From Acidobacteriota bacterium (GTDB lineage Bacteria; Acidobacteriota; Terriglobia; Terriglobales; Acidobacteriaceae), in the NCBI GenBank assembly GCA_003225495.1, contig QIAJ01000007.1:22167-86166 (forward strand): a DNA stretch of 64,000 nt. The letters run 5' to 3'. The translations under genes and the position numbers were made by a program. This document shows positions 55,386-63,755 of the stretch, piece by piece; within the stretch, counting starts at the first letter, position 1, and every line of letters begins with the position of its first letter. The notes below the pieces were generated by a model. That model was given only the letters and a program-made list of their open reading frames with translations, did no database searches and was not told the DNA's origin.

Positions 55386-55856
55386 CAGATGGCTCCTTCA
55401 GTTCGGTTTCTTACGTCGCATGCACACAGTAAAATCCCTCGGGCGTCCGGTAAATAAGGTCCTGCCAGTAGCCGATTTGAATACTTGCTGTAAAACTCCC
55501 AAGGGAGAAACCAAAAGATGGGGCACAAACCCGCGCCAAATAGCGAATTCCGTTCAACTTTCGCATTGCGACCGCAGCAATTTCGACGTTTTAATCGAAA
55601 GGGCAACCCCTACGGAAAGTCTGAGAACGATCTACAGCGCTGGCGGGATTGTCCAAACTATTCGCACTGCCTATGCTCACCGCAGTAAATATGTTCCCTC
55701 AGATACCCACCCCCCCAGGCAGGTGCCGGAAGTCCGAAAGGACTGGATCGGCACTTGCCTCTCGCCTTTTTCGGAAGCGCGGCCGGGTTGGATAATTTAG
55801 CGAAGTACCCAATTTCTAGTTTGTTCTGAACGGACTACATCCTACGGAGGTTTCAG
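55386..55856. other. Long intergenic region, no supported gene
   Basis: About 470 bp between the divergent sigma-factor and DUF892 genes. Frames here lack ribosome sites. It must hold two promoters; none assigned. Confidence 0.5.
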
Positions 55857-56435
55857 ATGACCACGAATTCATTGCAAGAACTGTACGTCGAACAATTACA
55901 GGACCTTTACAGCGCTGAGCAGCAGATCATCAAGGCTTTGCCCAAAATGATCGAAGCAAGCCAGTCGGACGAGCTCAGCAGCGCTTTGAAGGAACACCTT
56001 GAAGTGACTAAAAAACAGGCCAATCGGATCGAAACCATCTGCCAGGAGCTTGGAGAAGAACCGGAGAATGAAAAGTGCAAGGGAATGGAAGGCGCTTTGA
56101 GAGAAGGAAGCGATCTGGTAAAAGATGTCGCCGAGGAAGTCCGAGATGCCGCCATCATCGCTGCTGCTCAGCGTGTGGAGCATTACGAGATGGCGGGTTA
56201 CGGTACAGCTCGCACGTATGCAAATCTTCTCGGTTTCGAAGAAGCAGCCAGCATGCTCGAACAAACTCTGGAAGAGGAGAAAGAAGCGGACCAGACGCTG
56301 TCCGATTTGGCTGAAGAGCTGAACGTAGAGGCCCTCGAAGCCGGGCGATCAGCGGAAGGCGAAGAAACTGAGCAGGGAACTGAACGGGGCGCCCGGGCCA
56401 AGAAATCAGCCAGCCGTGGCAAGCGCGCAGCCTGA
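55857..56435 (+). CDS. yciF: Ferritin-like DUF892 (YciF-type) stress protein
   Basis: 192 residues. Four-helix ferritin-like core: LYVEQLQDLYSAEQQIIKAL, HLEVTKKQANRIETICQ, VEHYEMAGYGTARTYANLLG, LEQTLEEEKEADQTL, with Glu and Glu-x-x-His residues as in YciE/YciF. The C-terminal ~35 residues are Glu/Lys/Ala-rich. These proteins are stress-induced and may bind iron. TACGGAGGTTTCAG precedes ATG. Single gene. Confidence 0.92.
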   Translation: MTTNSLQELYVEQLQDLYSAEQQIIKALPKMIEASQSDELSSALKEHLEVTKKQANRIETICQELGEEPENEKCKGMEGALREGSDLVKDVAEEVRDAAIIAAAQRVEHYEMAGYGTARTYANLLGFEEAASMLEQTLEEEKEADQTLSDLAEELNVEALEAGRSAEGEETEQGTERGARAKKSASRGKRAA

Positions 56436-56492
56436 TTTAGCCTGATAACGGCGGCCGGAACGGATTACGCCCTCGGCCGCCTATTCTTCCGG

Positions 56493-56512
56493 TATACAGG
56501 GGAAACTGTATA
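56493..56512. promoter_or_regulatory. Palindrome TATACAG-N6-CTGTATA, site D
   Basis: Perfect arms 56493-56499 and 56506-56512, spacer GGGAAA; 71 bp upstream of the secreted protein at 56583. Confidence 0.5.
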
Positions 56513-56582
56513 GACTCGGCAAACAGCGGCCCTGTAATCTTTTACCAAGTGCCGCCGCCGCTTCGCCAGAAGGATCACCCCC

Positions 56583-57041
56583 ATGAAGTTTCTGTCGTTT
56601 ACGAAGGTTATTGGCTGTGTCGCGATTTGTGCGTCGCTGGCAAGTGCGGACTCGTTACAGCTTCGCAATGGGCGTCATCTACAGGGTAGGTATATAGGCG
56701 GCACCACCAATGCGATCGGTTTCATGACGGCCGGAGCGGTTGAGTATTTCGCTACAACCGACGTGCTGGTGCTGATCTTCGACAACAACGAATCTCCATT
56801 GGGTGGTTTACAACCGAGCCCGATGAAAGGGCAATCGGTGTCTCAGCCTCGCGTTCGACAGATTGGCTCCTCAGCGCGGGTTCGTGCTCGCTTGCCTCAA
56901 ATACGAGCAACCGTTATCTCGACGTCGTCCCGGACATCAATTGCGTCGGATCATCAGAAAATTGCGGGGCGAGAGTCGGAACTGGTCGAACACAAAGTTT
57001 TGCTGGTTGATAGCGCGGGAACCGCTTCGTCCCTCCGTTAG
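56583..57041 (+). CDS. Secreted protein of unknown function (152 aa)
   Basis: Signal peptide (VIGCVAICASLASA), then a conserved-looking beta segment SLQLRNGRHLQGRYIGGTTN and AIGFMTAGAVEYFATTDVLV, giving a ~55-residue small barrel-like unit. The rest is Ser/Arg-rich and looks unstructured. Palindrome D lies upstream. It is convergent with the LuxR-type regulator across an 80-bp gap containing a 12-bp inverted repeat. I do not recognise the family. Confidence 0.72.
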   Translation: MKFLSFTKVIGCVAICASLASADSLQLRNGRHLQGRYIGGTTNAIGFMTAGAVEYFATTDVLVLIFDNNESPLGGLQPSPMKGQSVSQPRVRQIGSSARVRARLPQIRATVISTSSRTSIASDHQKIAGRESELVEHKVLLVDSAGTASSLR

Positions 57042-57046
57042 GCAGT

Positions 57047-57094
57047 GGAGGCAGATCGCTTAATTCCCCCATTTTTCCTAATCGATCTGCCTCC
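57047..57094. repeat. 12-bp inverted repeat between convergent genes
   Basis: Arms GGAGGCAGATCG (57047-57058) and CGATCTGCCTCC (57083-57094), 24-nt loop containing CCCCCATTTTT. It may act as a bidirectional transcript end for the secreted-protein and regulator genes, although the loop is long. Confidence 0.55.
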
Positions 57095-57121
57095 CGCCGC
57101 GGATCATTCATCGGGTGGGTA

Positions 57122-57787
57122 TTAAAGCGTGGGCTGAACTACGTGGACAATATTGTTGCGGACTGCGTATAGAACAAGGTCGCTCACCGAGTGCAGTTCA
57201 AGTTTGCGCATGATGTTGGACCGGTGAGTCTCCGCAGTTTTCACACTCAGACCCAAAGCGACCGCTACTTCTTTGGAACTCTTTCCCTCTGCCAGAAGCT
57301 GCACGATCTCGCGTTCCCGAGGTGTGAGGCGGCTGCGCATCGGTGGCTCAGGAGCGGCACCATCTTTGCGCAGGAAACCGTCCAAGACCATCGCTGCAAC
57401 CTTGGGAGTGAAATAGATTTTGTCGCGGCGAAGCGCATCCACTGCGGCGACGAGGTCGCGGGCGGCATCCGTCTTTAACAGGAACCCGCGCGCTCCCGCA
57501 TTCAAAACCTCCTGCACGACCTGATCGGAATCGTGCAAGGTGAGAATGAGGACTTTGACCTGGGGGTTTGTTTTCAAGATCTGGCGGGTCGCCTCCAGCC
57601 CGTTAAGGTTGGGCATTCCGATGTCCATAATGACGACATCAGGCTTGAGGCTCAGAACTCTGACCACGGCTTCGCGGCCATCAGCTGCCTCGCCACAAAC
57701 TTCCCATTCAGGCTGGTTGCGCAAAAGAGCGCAGAGACCGCGTCGGACGACCTCATGGTCGTCTGCCACTAGAATTCGAAAAGGCAC
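57122..57787 (-). CDS. NarL/FixJ-family response regulator (paralogue)
   Basis: 221 residues, GTG 57787 (TTGGAAGGTGATCC upstream). Receiver: VADDHEVVRRGLCALLR, phospho-Asp in VIMDIGMPNLNGLE, Thr in LILTLHD, Lys in FLLKTDA. HTH: LTPREREIVQLLAEGKSSKE and SVKTAETHRSNIM. Highly similar to the regulator at 11245 but without its acidic tail. No kinase is adjacent, so it may be served by the HisKA_3 kinases at 7-11 kb or by others outside the window. Confidence 0.93.
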   Translation of the reverse strand: MPFRILVADDHEVVRRGLCALLRNQPEWEVCGEAADGREAVVRVLSLKPDVVIMDIGMPNLNGLEATRQILKTNPQVKVLILTLHDSDQVVQEVLNAGARGFLLKTDAARDLVAAVDALRRDKIYFTPKVAAMVLDGFLRKDGAAPEPPMRSRLTPREREIVQLLAEGKSSKEVAVALGLSVKTAETHRSNIMRKLELHSVSDLVLYAVRNNIVHVVQPTL

Positions 57788-58191
57788 GGATCACCTTCCA
57801 AACCAGGTTGCCTCAAAAAACGGGGCGTGCTTTGGATGCACAATCAAGATCAACGGCTTACCGTATTCTTCCGATAGGAATTCGGAATTGAATACCCCTG
57901 CTTTACAGGCCAATGAGCTATTTCAACACAGAAGCCATGGACCCAAATGTATGTATCAGATAACACAAGGGATACAGGTGGTACTTCTGACGGCGAGGCT
58001 TTAGGCATATTTTTCCGACCCACTCTGGCGCGGTATCGCGACCTGAGTGAAACCGGAATACGCCAGATGTTCTTTATTCAAAGTTTACCTGTGGGTGATC
58101 TAGGTTGTGGTCTTACAGCCATCACCTGATCGAAGGTCGCTATTTCATCCCTTAGCATCCCGAACAGGTTTCATTTAGGGAGGCAACGTAA
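57788..58191. other. Intergenic region, no supported gene
   Basis: About 400 bp between the divergent regulator and CsbD genes. A 60-codon frame at 57947 has no ribosome site and no family features. A CCTG-N5-CAGG palindrome occurs near 57900. Confidence 0.45.
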
Positions 58192-58431
58192 ATGAACTCA
58201 GATGAGATGAAAGGCAAGTGGAAACAACTTAAAGGCTCCGTTCGGGAACGTTGGGGCAAATTAACAGACGATGACGTAGATATCATTAACGGTCAAAACG
58301 AACAACTCGTAGGGAAGATCCAGGAAAAATATGGGATCGCAAAAGACGAGGCACAACGGCAGGTCGACGATTGGATGCGAGCCGATCGACAGGCGCACGA
58401 TACCGACGTTGAGAGACGTCGCGCCAGCTAA
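58192..58431 (+). CDS. CsbD-family stress protein
   Basis: 79 residues: MNSDEMKGKWKQLKGSVRER, WGKLTDDDVDIINGQ, LVGKIQEKYGIAKDEAQRQV. This is the CsbD fold, a small helical general-stress protein. GGGAGGCAACGTAA precedes ATG, and a strong terminator follows 16 bp after the stop. Role unknown. Confidence 0.95.
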   Translation: MNSDEMKGKWKQLKGSVRERWGKLTDDDVDIINGQNEQLVGKIQEKYGIAKDEAQRQVDDWMRADRQAHDTDVERRRAS

Positions 58432-58446
58432 CCCGTCTCGCTTGTG

Positions 58447-58476
58447 AGAAGGGGAGCCATCGGCTCCCCTTTTCTC
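58447..58476 (+). terminator. Rho-independent terminator of the CsbD gene
   Basis: Stem AAGGGGAGCC/GGCTCCCCTT (58449-58458, 58462-58471) with a 3-nt loop and TTTCTC tail. Confidence 0.9.
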
Positions 58477-58622
58477 TGCCTGCATCCTCATTTGTTCCGC
58501 ATTTTGTTTGTCGGTTTTCAGAGACAGTTACTGCGACAGCTGTATTGAATTAATTCACATGGACAACAACAATCGGACCCAAGAGTTTCGCGAGACAGCA
58601 CCGAAAAAAAGGGGGTTAGGAA

Positions 58623-59057
58623 ATGTCGACTCGCATCTTGATCGCTGATGACAGCCCGATTATTCGCCACTGTATGGGGCAACTACTGGGAGATCGTACC
58701 GGTTGGGAGGTATGTGGCGAAGCGACTGACGGTGACGAAGCTGTTTGCAAAGCGAAAGAACTTGATCCCGATTTGGTAGTTTTGGACTTTCTGATGCCAC
58801 GCAAGAATGGAATCGACGCCGCCCGAGAAATTGGCGAACGGTCTCCGAGCACTCCCATCTTGCTCTGTACGATCTGTTTGACGCCTCAACTTGTCGATAT
58901 GGCGCGGGGGGCAGGTGTTTCGGGCACCCTACCCAAAGGCGAGCTCAATAAGGTTGTGACTTGTTGCGAAACCTTGCTGCGTGGGGAATCCTTCTTTTCT
59001 ACGCAACAAAATCGGCAAAAGATTCCCCGTTTATCCCCCGCAGTATCTGACAGATAG
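58623..59057 (+). CDS. REC-only response regulator (NarL-type receiver)
   Basis: 144 residues: TRILIADDSPIIRHCMGQLL, phospho-Asp in LVVLDFLMPRKNGID, Thr in LLCTICLTPQ, Lys in TLPKGELNK. The WEVCGEATDGDEAV stretch is almost identical to the two LuxR-type regulators here, but no HTH follows; the tail is TQQNRQKIPRLSP. Likely derived from a NarL-type regulator by loss of the output domain. GGGGGTTAGGAA precedes ATG. Monocistronic or linked to the YtxH gene 120 bp downstream. Confidence 0.88.
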   Translation: MSTRILIADDSPIIRHCMGQLLGDRTGWEVCGEATDGDEAVCKAKELDPDLVVLDFLMPRKNGIDAAREIGERSPSTPILLCTICLTPQLVDMARGAGVSGTLPKGELNKVVTCCETLLRGESFFSTQQNRQKIPRLSPAVSDR

Positions 59058-59177
59058 TTCTGTACCCACATCCTTTTGCGCCTCTACATAAGTCCACTGA
59101 TAGTCGCACCTGCGCTTACGCACTACATTCGAAGTTTGAACTTCTATTTTGAACTCACTACCCATGAGGAGGGAATG

Positions 59178-59600
59178 ATGCGCAACTTTAGATCACGAAA
59201 CTCAGCCAAAGATTGGGCTCGTCTCGCTGCCAAATTAGGGCTCCTGTTCACCGACCCAAAGATTCGGGCAGCGGTTGCCGACAATTTCAAGGATGGAGTG
59301 GATCACGTCACCGACACCGTTTCGAGCACTTATGAAGACGCCGTGGACCGCTTCGCAGCCGCGGGAGAAGCTTTTCGCGGAAGAAGCCATTGGTCGGAAG
59401 TCACCGGATTTTTAATCGGCGTTGGAGTGGGGGCTGGGTTGGGGCTATTGCTGGCACCTGCGGCGGGAAGCGAGACGCGCGAAGCAATCCGCGATAAGGC
59501 AGTTGATATCAAGAATCGGGTTGTCGACTCGGCATCCGGAGAAACTGGCAGAGTGCGTAACTCAGTCAGAAGTATGCCCTCGACGGGCACAGAAGGCTGA
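59178..59600 (+). CDS. YtxH-like stress protein
   Basis: 140 residues (ATG 59178, GAGGAGGG upstream; ATG 59175 in frame). One Gly-rich membrane helix (VTGFLIGVGVGAGLGLLLAP), followed by AAGSETREAIRDKAVDIKNR, which is the YtxH end. The N-terminal ~80 residues are polar and helical. YtxH proteins are general stress-associated membrane proteins of unknown activity. Followed by an outer-membrane barrel gene 36 bp later. Confidence 0.82.
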   Translation: MRNFRSRNSAKDWARLAAKLGLLFTDPKIRAAVADNFKDGVDHVTDTVSSTYEDAVDRFAAAGEAFRGRSHWSEVTGFLIGVGVGAGLGLLLAPAAGSETREAIRDKAVDIKNRVVDSASGETGRVRNSVRSMPSTGTEG

Positions 59601-59636
59601 TCCAATTTCACAAGCCACGAGGAGAAAATAGACACT

Positions 59637-60221
59637 ATGCGATCTGTAATTGTTGTAGTCATCCTGGCGCTGTTTATGTGCTGTACGCCAGCATTATTGG
59701 CCCAGGGCGATCACATCGAGATCGGCGCTTTCGCCGATTATTTCAATCTGAGCCGCACAACGCCGAACATCAACTATGTCGGCCTGGGGGGACGTGTAGG
59801 TTTCAATGTTCGTCCCACGGTGCAGATTGAGGCGGAATTAAGTTACGCCTTCGAGCGTAACTTCACCAGCGTCTTTTCCGATGGCATCAACACCCAGTTT
59901 GTGCGAAGCCACACCCGCCCAATCACGGGGCTTTTCGGCCCGAAGTTCATGACTAGCGGGGGACCGTTCCGGGCTTTTGGAACGTTCAAAGCCGGGTTCG
60001 TCAGCTTCAGCACCAGCAACCAGGATGTCCCATCAGGGTTTGTGGGTGGTTTAGGGAGCGTCACCGAGGGCAACACCCGGGCCGCAATCTACCCGGGTGT
60101 CGGAGTCGAGGGCTTCTGGGGTCCGTTCGGCTTGCGACTCGACGGCGGAGACGAGATCTACTTCGACCACGGGGCGCGCAACAATCTCAAAGTGACTTTT
60201 GGGCCAGCAATCCGCTTCTAG
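59637..60221 (+). CDS. Small outer-membrane beta-barrel protein
   Basis: 194 residues. Signal peptide (VVVILALFMCCTPALLAQ), then alternating amphipathic strands: HIEIGAFADYFNLSRT, VGLGGRVGFNVRPTVQIEAE, LSYAFERNF, GFFSFS-like stretch and VTFGPAIRF, ending in Phe. This is the layout of an OmpA/OmpX-like 8-strand barrel. Ribosome site GAGGAGAAAATAG is about 12 nt from ATG. A strong terminator follows. Confidence 0.85.
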   Translation: MRSVIVVVILALFMCCTPALLAQGDHIEIGAFADYFNLSRTTPNINYVGLGGRVGFNVRPTVQIEAELSYAFERNFTSVFSDGINTQFVRSHTRPITGLFGPKFMTSGGPFRAFGTFKAGFVSFSTSNQDVPSGFVGGLGSVTEGNTRAAIYPGVGVEGFWGPFGLRLDGGDEIYFDHGARNNLKVTFGPAIRF

Positions 60222-60256
60222 TGAAAGCTGGACGAAGTTAGATTAGTATTTGGTCG

Positions 60257-60289
60257 CTGAAGCCGTGTCCCGCACGGCTTCAGTTTTTT
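60257..60289 (+). terminator. Rho-independent terminator of the barrel gene
   Basis: Stem CTGAAGCCGTG/CACGGCTTCAG (60257-60267, 60273-60283), 5-nt loop, then TTTTTT. Confidence 0.93.
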
Positions 60290-60344
60290 GTCTATACGTG
60301 CGTCCGCGACGCCAATTACGCGATATCCTTGCCACCCGCTGAGA

Positions 60345-61466
60345 TCAAGCTGCTTTTCCACCGGGCGACATGGTTTTGACTGTCTTCGGCATTCCATGGG
60401 CCGGCTGGTGAATCTCCTGCTGAAGGTTAGGCCGGCGCTTGTCGAGGAAAGGTGCCAGCGCGATTAGCTGCTGCGCATCCGCGGACTGGTAAATCGCTTC
60501 CACGACCCGCACATCGGCCAGTCCTTCGAAGCCGGATGGCTCGGGCTCCTTATTTTTCAGAATGCATTCCGAGAAGTACTCTACTTCAGCGGCGAATTGA
60601 TCGCGCTTCGGGAAGTTTTGCACCCGGGTCTTCTCGTCAATCGTGATATGCAGGCGAATCTTATCTGAGTACCCGTAAGCGGGATCCGCAGTCAAGACTC
60701 CCTTGCTACCTACAAGCGTATAGCGGCTGATATCCGCTGCGCCAAAACTTGCGGTAAAGGTCGCCAACCGCTCGCCCGGAAACTTCAGCGTCACGCTTGT
60801 CATCTCTTCTGCATTGCGAAAGCGGGCTTCGTTCTTGCTGGCGCTACATGCTAGAACATGGGTCGGCTCGGCCCCGAACAAATAGCGTGCGGCATTGATA
60901 CAGTAGACGCCCATGTCGTAGATCGGGCCGCCGCCTTCTTCCACGTCCTGTGACAGCCGGATGTTGTTCTTCACAACCTGTTGAGCGAACTCCGACGTAA
61001 AGAATCTCAACTCCCCAAGCTTGCCGCGGCGCGCCATGGCGATCGCTTCCAGATTTCCTTTCTCGAAATGCAGCCGGTAAGCAATCATTAGTTTGCGGTT
61101 GTTCTTTTCGGCCGCCCGAATCATCGATTCGCAGTCTTCTTCCGTGACCGCCATCGGCTTCTCGCACAACACGTGCACGCCAGCATCGAGCGCGCGCACC
61201 GTGAATTCTTTGTGAAGGTGATTCGGCAGCACAATGTAGACGGCGTCCACCCCATTTGAAAGACACTCCTCGTATCGATCGTAGGAGTAAACCTTGTCTA
61301 TTCCATACTTGGCGCCGAGCTTTTTCTGTTTTAGAGGATCGCCTGAGACCAGCGCCACCAGTTCGGCATTTGGACACTGTTTAAACGCAGGTAGCACTGC
61401 AATCTGTGCCAGATGGCCCAATCCAGCCACTGCATACCTTACTCTTTGCCCCTTTTTTGATTTCAT
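60345..61466 (-). CDS. Gfo/Idh/MocA family oxidoreductase (glucose-fructose oxidoreductase-like)
   Basis: 373 residues. Rossmann entry RYAVAGLGHLAQIAVLPAF, then AVYIVLPNHLHKEF and LCEKPMAVTEEDC (EKP motif). C-terminal domain with GGGPIYDMGVYCINAARYLF, like glucose-fructose oxidoreductase and related dehydrogenases. AAGGAGCAGCACA precedes ATG. NAD(P)-dependent sugar oxidoreductase; substrate unknown. It is unlike the 4455 protein in detail, so not a recent duplicate. Confidence 0.9.
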   Translation of the reverse strand: MKSKKGQRVRYAVAGLGHLAQIAVLPAFKQCPNAELVALVSGDPLKQKKLGAKYGIDKVYSYDRYEECLSNGVDAVYIVLPNHLHKEFTVRALDAGVHVLCEKPMAVTEEDCESMIRAAEKNNRKLMIAYRLHFEKGNLEAIAMARRGKLGELRFFTSEFAQQVVKNNIRLSQDVEEGGGPIYDMGVYCINAARYLFGAEPTHVLACSASKNEARFRNAEEMTSVTLKFPGERLATFTASFGAADISRYTLVGSKGVLTADPAYGYSDKIRLHITIDEKTRVQNFPKRDQFAAEVEYFSECILKNKEPEPSGFEGLADVRVVEAIYQSADAQQLIALAPFLDKRRPNLQQEIHQPAHGMPKTVKTMSPGGKAA

Positions 61467-61521
61467 TGTGCTGCTCCTTATTCACATATGAATAGTGATG
61501 GGCATCTTGCTTCGCAATGAC

Positions 61522-61953
61522 TCAGTTCGCCGGCAAAAGTTGTCGCCAAATGAACCATGCCAAGACAGAAATGCCGCACCAAGCCATGGTAGCGAGAAAG
61601 AGCGTTAGCGTCGTCGAGATGCGAAGCAACATCTGCCATGTGATGACGGCGAAAGCCACCAAGCCTATGCATCCTAATGCCGCCCCCGCCGCGTCAATTC
61701 CGGCCATCCGTCGTCCTCGCCGCTTCCCGGAGATTCCGGCTCTCTCTCCCTTCTCGCTTTCATGTTTTTCGATCAGGGTAGCGCTCGCCGGAAAAATGGC
61801 GGGAAAAGCCAAAAACAATCCCGCGAAAACCGCTCCAAATTCCTTGGCGATCAGCCCCGTTAAAACTGTGACCAATCCTCCGAAAAGAAAACGTGATGCG
61901 TACTCATACCATCGCGTCTGCCGCAATACGCCGAGTTCCGCCCGAATCAGCAT
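61522..61953 (-). CDS. DUF3147 family membrane protein
   Basis: 143 residues, four helices in two pairs: FLFGGLVTVLTGLIAKEFGA, VFAGLFLAFPAIFPASATL, ALGCIGLVAFAVITWQMLL and MAWCGISVLAWFIW. Matches the DUF3147 pattern. It follows another DUF3147 gene by 9 bp. Function unknown. Confidence 0.85.
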   Translation of the reverse strand: MLIRAELGVLRQTRWYEYASRFLFGGLVTVLTGLIAKEFGAVFAGLFLAFPAIFPASATLIEKHESEKGERAGISGKRRGRRMAGIDAAGAALGCIGLVAFAVITWQMLLRISTTLTLFLATMAWCGISVLAWFIWRQLLPAN

Positions 61954-61962
61954 GCCTTTCCC

Positions 61963-62304
61963 TTATCGAAGCGCGATGTACCAGATGCCTAGCGTGCAAG
62001 CTGTCCAAAGCAGCAGCGAAAAACTTGCCACGGGGAGGGCGGGCCACGCCCCTCTCAGCATCACGCGGCTAACTACGCACGAATAGACGAAAAACGAAAC
62101 CGCCCCTACGATCATGGACCGAGCTTCCATCGCCGCGTAAGGCGCGCCGTCTTTGACTACCGTAAGGCTGATCGTCGCCAGAGCCACCGAAGGCGCCGCG
62201 CCGAATACGCCGGCAAAACTCTTCGGCTTTAGCATGTCCGACAGAAGCGCGAAGGCGGAGACCACCAGCCCGCCGACCACAAACCGGATTAAGATCTCCG
62301 CCAC
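61963..62304 (-). CDS. DUF3147 family membrane protein
   Basis: 113 residues, GTG start. Helices: IRFVVGGLVVSAFALLSDML, VFGAAPSVALATISLTVV, SMIVGAVSFFVYSCVVSRVM and LLLWTACTLGIWYIALR. Pairs with the following gene; two DUF3147 proteins probably form a hetero-oligomer. Upstream is the Nramp transporter. Confidence 0.85.
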   Translation of the reverse strand: MAEILIRFVVGGLVVSAFALLSDMLKPKSFAGVFGAAPSVALATISLTVVKDGAPYAAMEARSMIVGAVSFFVYSCVVSRVMLRGAWPALPVASFSLLLWTACTLGIWYIALR

Positions 62305-62347
62305 GCGAGCGAACCTCGTACCATGCTATTTAACTGATGTGAGTCGC

Positions 62348-63685
62348 CTACTTCCAGGTTGCAAGCATCCCTAAGCAGACGCACACCATGACCATCGTGG
62401 CTAACCAGCCCACCACACGCAGATAGCGAGGAATACAAAATTTCCCCATCACTTTCGGACTGCAAGCCATCAACATGATCACCACCATCAGCGGAGCCGC
62501 GACCATTCCATTCAATACCGCGGACCAATACAGAGCTTTGATCGGGTCGATGCCATAGAAATTGAGTGCCCCGCCCACCATCGTGGCGACGACAATTGCG
62601 CCATAGAATCGGATGGCTTCCCGGGGCTTGCGTTCCAGGCTGGTTCGCCAGCGCTGAGCTTCTCCGATCCCATACGCCGCCGATCCCGCCAGCACGGGCA
62701 CCGCGAGCATGCCCGTACCCAAAATGCCGCATACAAACAAAAGGAACGCGTAGCGCCCCGCCAGCGGTTCGAGCGCAAGCGCCGCCTGCGCCGAACTCGA
62801 GACATCATTAATTCCATGAGCGTGCAGGGTCGCCGCCGTGGTCAGGATGATAAAGAATGCCACCACATTCGAAAATGCCATCCCGACGTAAGTATCCACG
62901 CGAATTCTTTCGAGTTGGAATCGCGCCTGTCGTGGAGCCTTCTTTAGCGCCTCCTCGCCCGGATTATTCTTAACCTCCTCAACCTCCTGTGATGCCTGCC
63001 AGAAAAACAAATATGGACTGATGGTCGTCCCCAGCACAGCGATCAACGCTGTCAGGTACTCACGGTTTAGCTCGAGTTTCGGAATCAATACTGCATGCAT
63101 GACCTCGCTCCACCGGAGATGGACATAAAAAGCGGTTCCAACGTAGGCGAAGAGAGAAAGAGTAAGCCACTTCAAATACCTCGAATAATCTGAATAGGGA
63201 ATGAATAGCACCGCCAGCACGGATATGATCCCGAAAATGAGAACATAAACCTTTGTGTTCCACGGCAAAATCAGGTGTGCCGCCGCCCCCATTGCACCGA
63301 GATCGGCTCCCAAGTTAAAAGTGTTCGCGACAGCCATCAGAGAGAGCACCGAGTAGAGAAGCCACTTTGAATAATGCCGGCGAAGGTTCGCCGCGAGGCC
63401 ACCTCCTGTAACCCGACCGATGCGAGCGCAGACTTCCTGAAATGCGGCCATCAGTGGGTAGGAAAAGAACATCGTCCAAAGCATTCCGTATCCGAAGTGC
63501 GCTCCCACCTGGGAATAGGTCGCAATTCCACTCGGATCGTCATCGGACGCTCCCGTAACCAACCCCGGTCCAAGTTGTCGAAAAATGTTTTTTACCGCGG
63601 AGGCTTTCGACTGGTTAGGCTTCTGATCTCTGACAGGCGAACGAGGAATCTCTGGGCCCGCATGTCGATCGGCAGCACTAGCCAT
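62348..63685 (-). CDS. Nramp-related divalent metal transporter with atypical metal-site motifs
   Basis: 445 residues, about 11 helices, LeuT-fold Nramp family. The first helix reads GPGLVTGASDDDPSGIATYS where classical Nramp proteins have DPGN; the sixth helix reads GMLAVPVLAGSAAYGIGEAQ where they have MPH. The changed residues normally contact Mn2+ or Fe2+, so metal specificity is probably different (Nramp-related Mg2+ or another cation). The first ~35 residues are a polar cytoplasmic tail. The two DUF3147 genes follow closely. Confidence 0.88.
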   Translation of the reverse strand: MASAADRHAGPEIPRSPVRDQKPNQSKASAVKNIFRQLGPGLVTGASDDDPSGIATYSQVGAHFGYGMLWTMFFSYPLMAAFQEVCARIGRVTGGGLAANLRRHYSKWLLYSVLSLMAVANTFNLGADLGAMGAAAHLILPWNTKVYVLIFGIISVLAVLFIPYSDYSRYLKWLTLSLFAYVGTAFYVHLRWSEVMHAVLIPKLELNREYLTALIAVLGTTISPYLFFWQASQEVEEVKNNPGEEALKKAPRQARFQLERIRVDTYVGMAFSNVVAFFIILTTAATLHAHGINDVSSSAQAALALEPLAGRYAFLLFVCGILGTGMLAVPVLAGSAAYGIGEAQRWRTSLERKPREAIRFYGAIVVATMVGGALNFYGIDPIKALYWSAVLNGMVAAPLMVVIMLMACSPKVMGKFCIPRYLRVVGWLATMVMVCVCLGMLATWK

Positions 63686-63755
63686 AGCGAAAAGCCTTCA
63701 GTGCGCTCGGATCGAATTGCCCGAGGCATGTTCATTCCGTGAAAAGCCTTCACGA

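Noticed and set aside
57947-58129. A 60-codon frame in the gap before the CsbD gene
   Set aside because: No Shine-Dalgarno and no recognisable sequence features.
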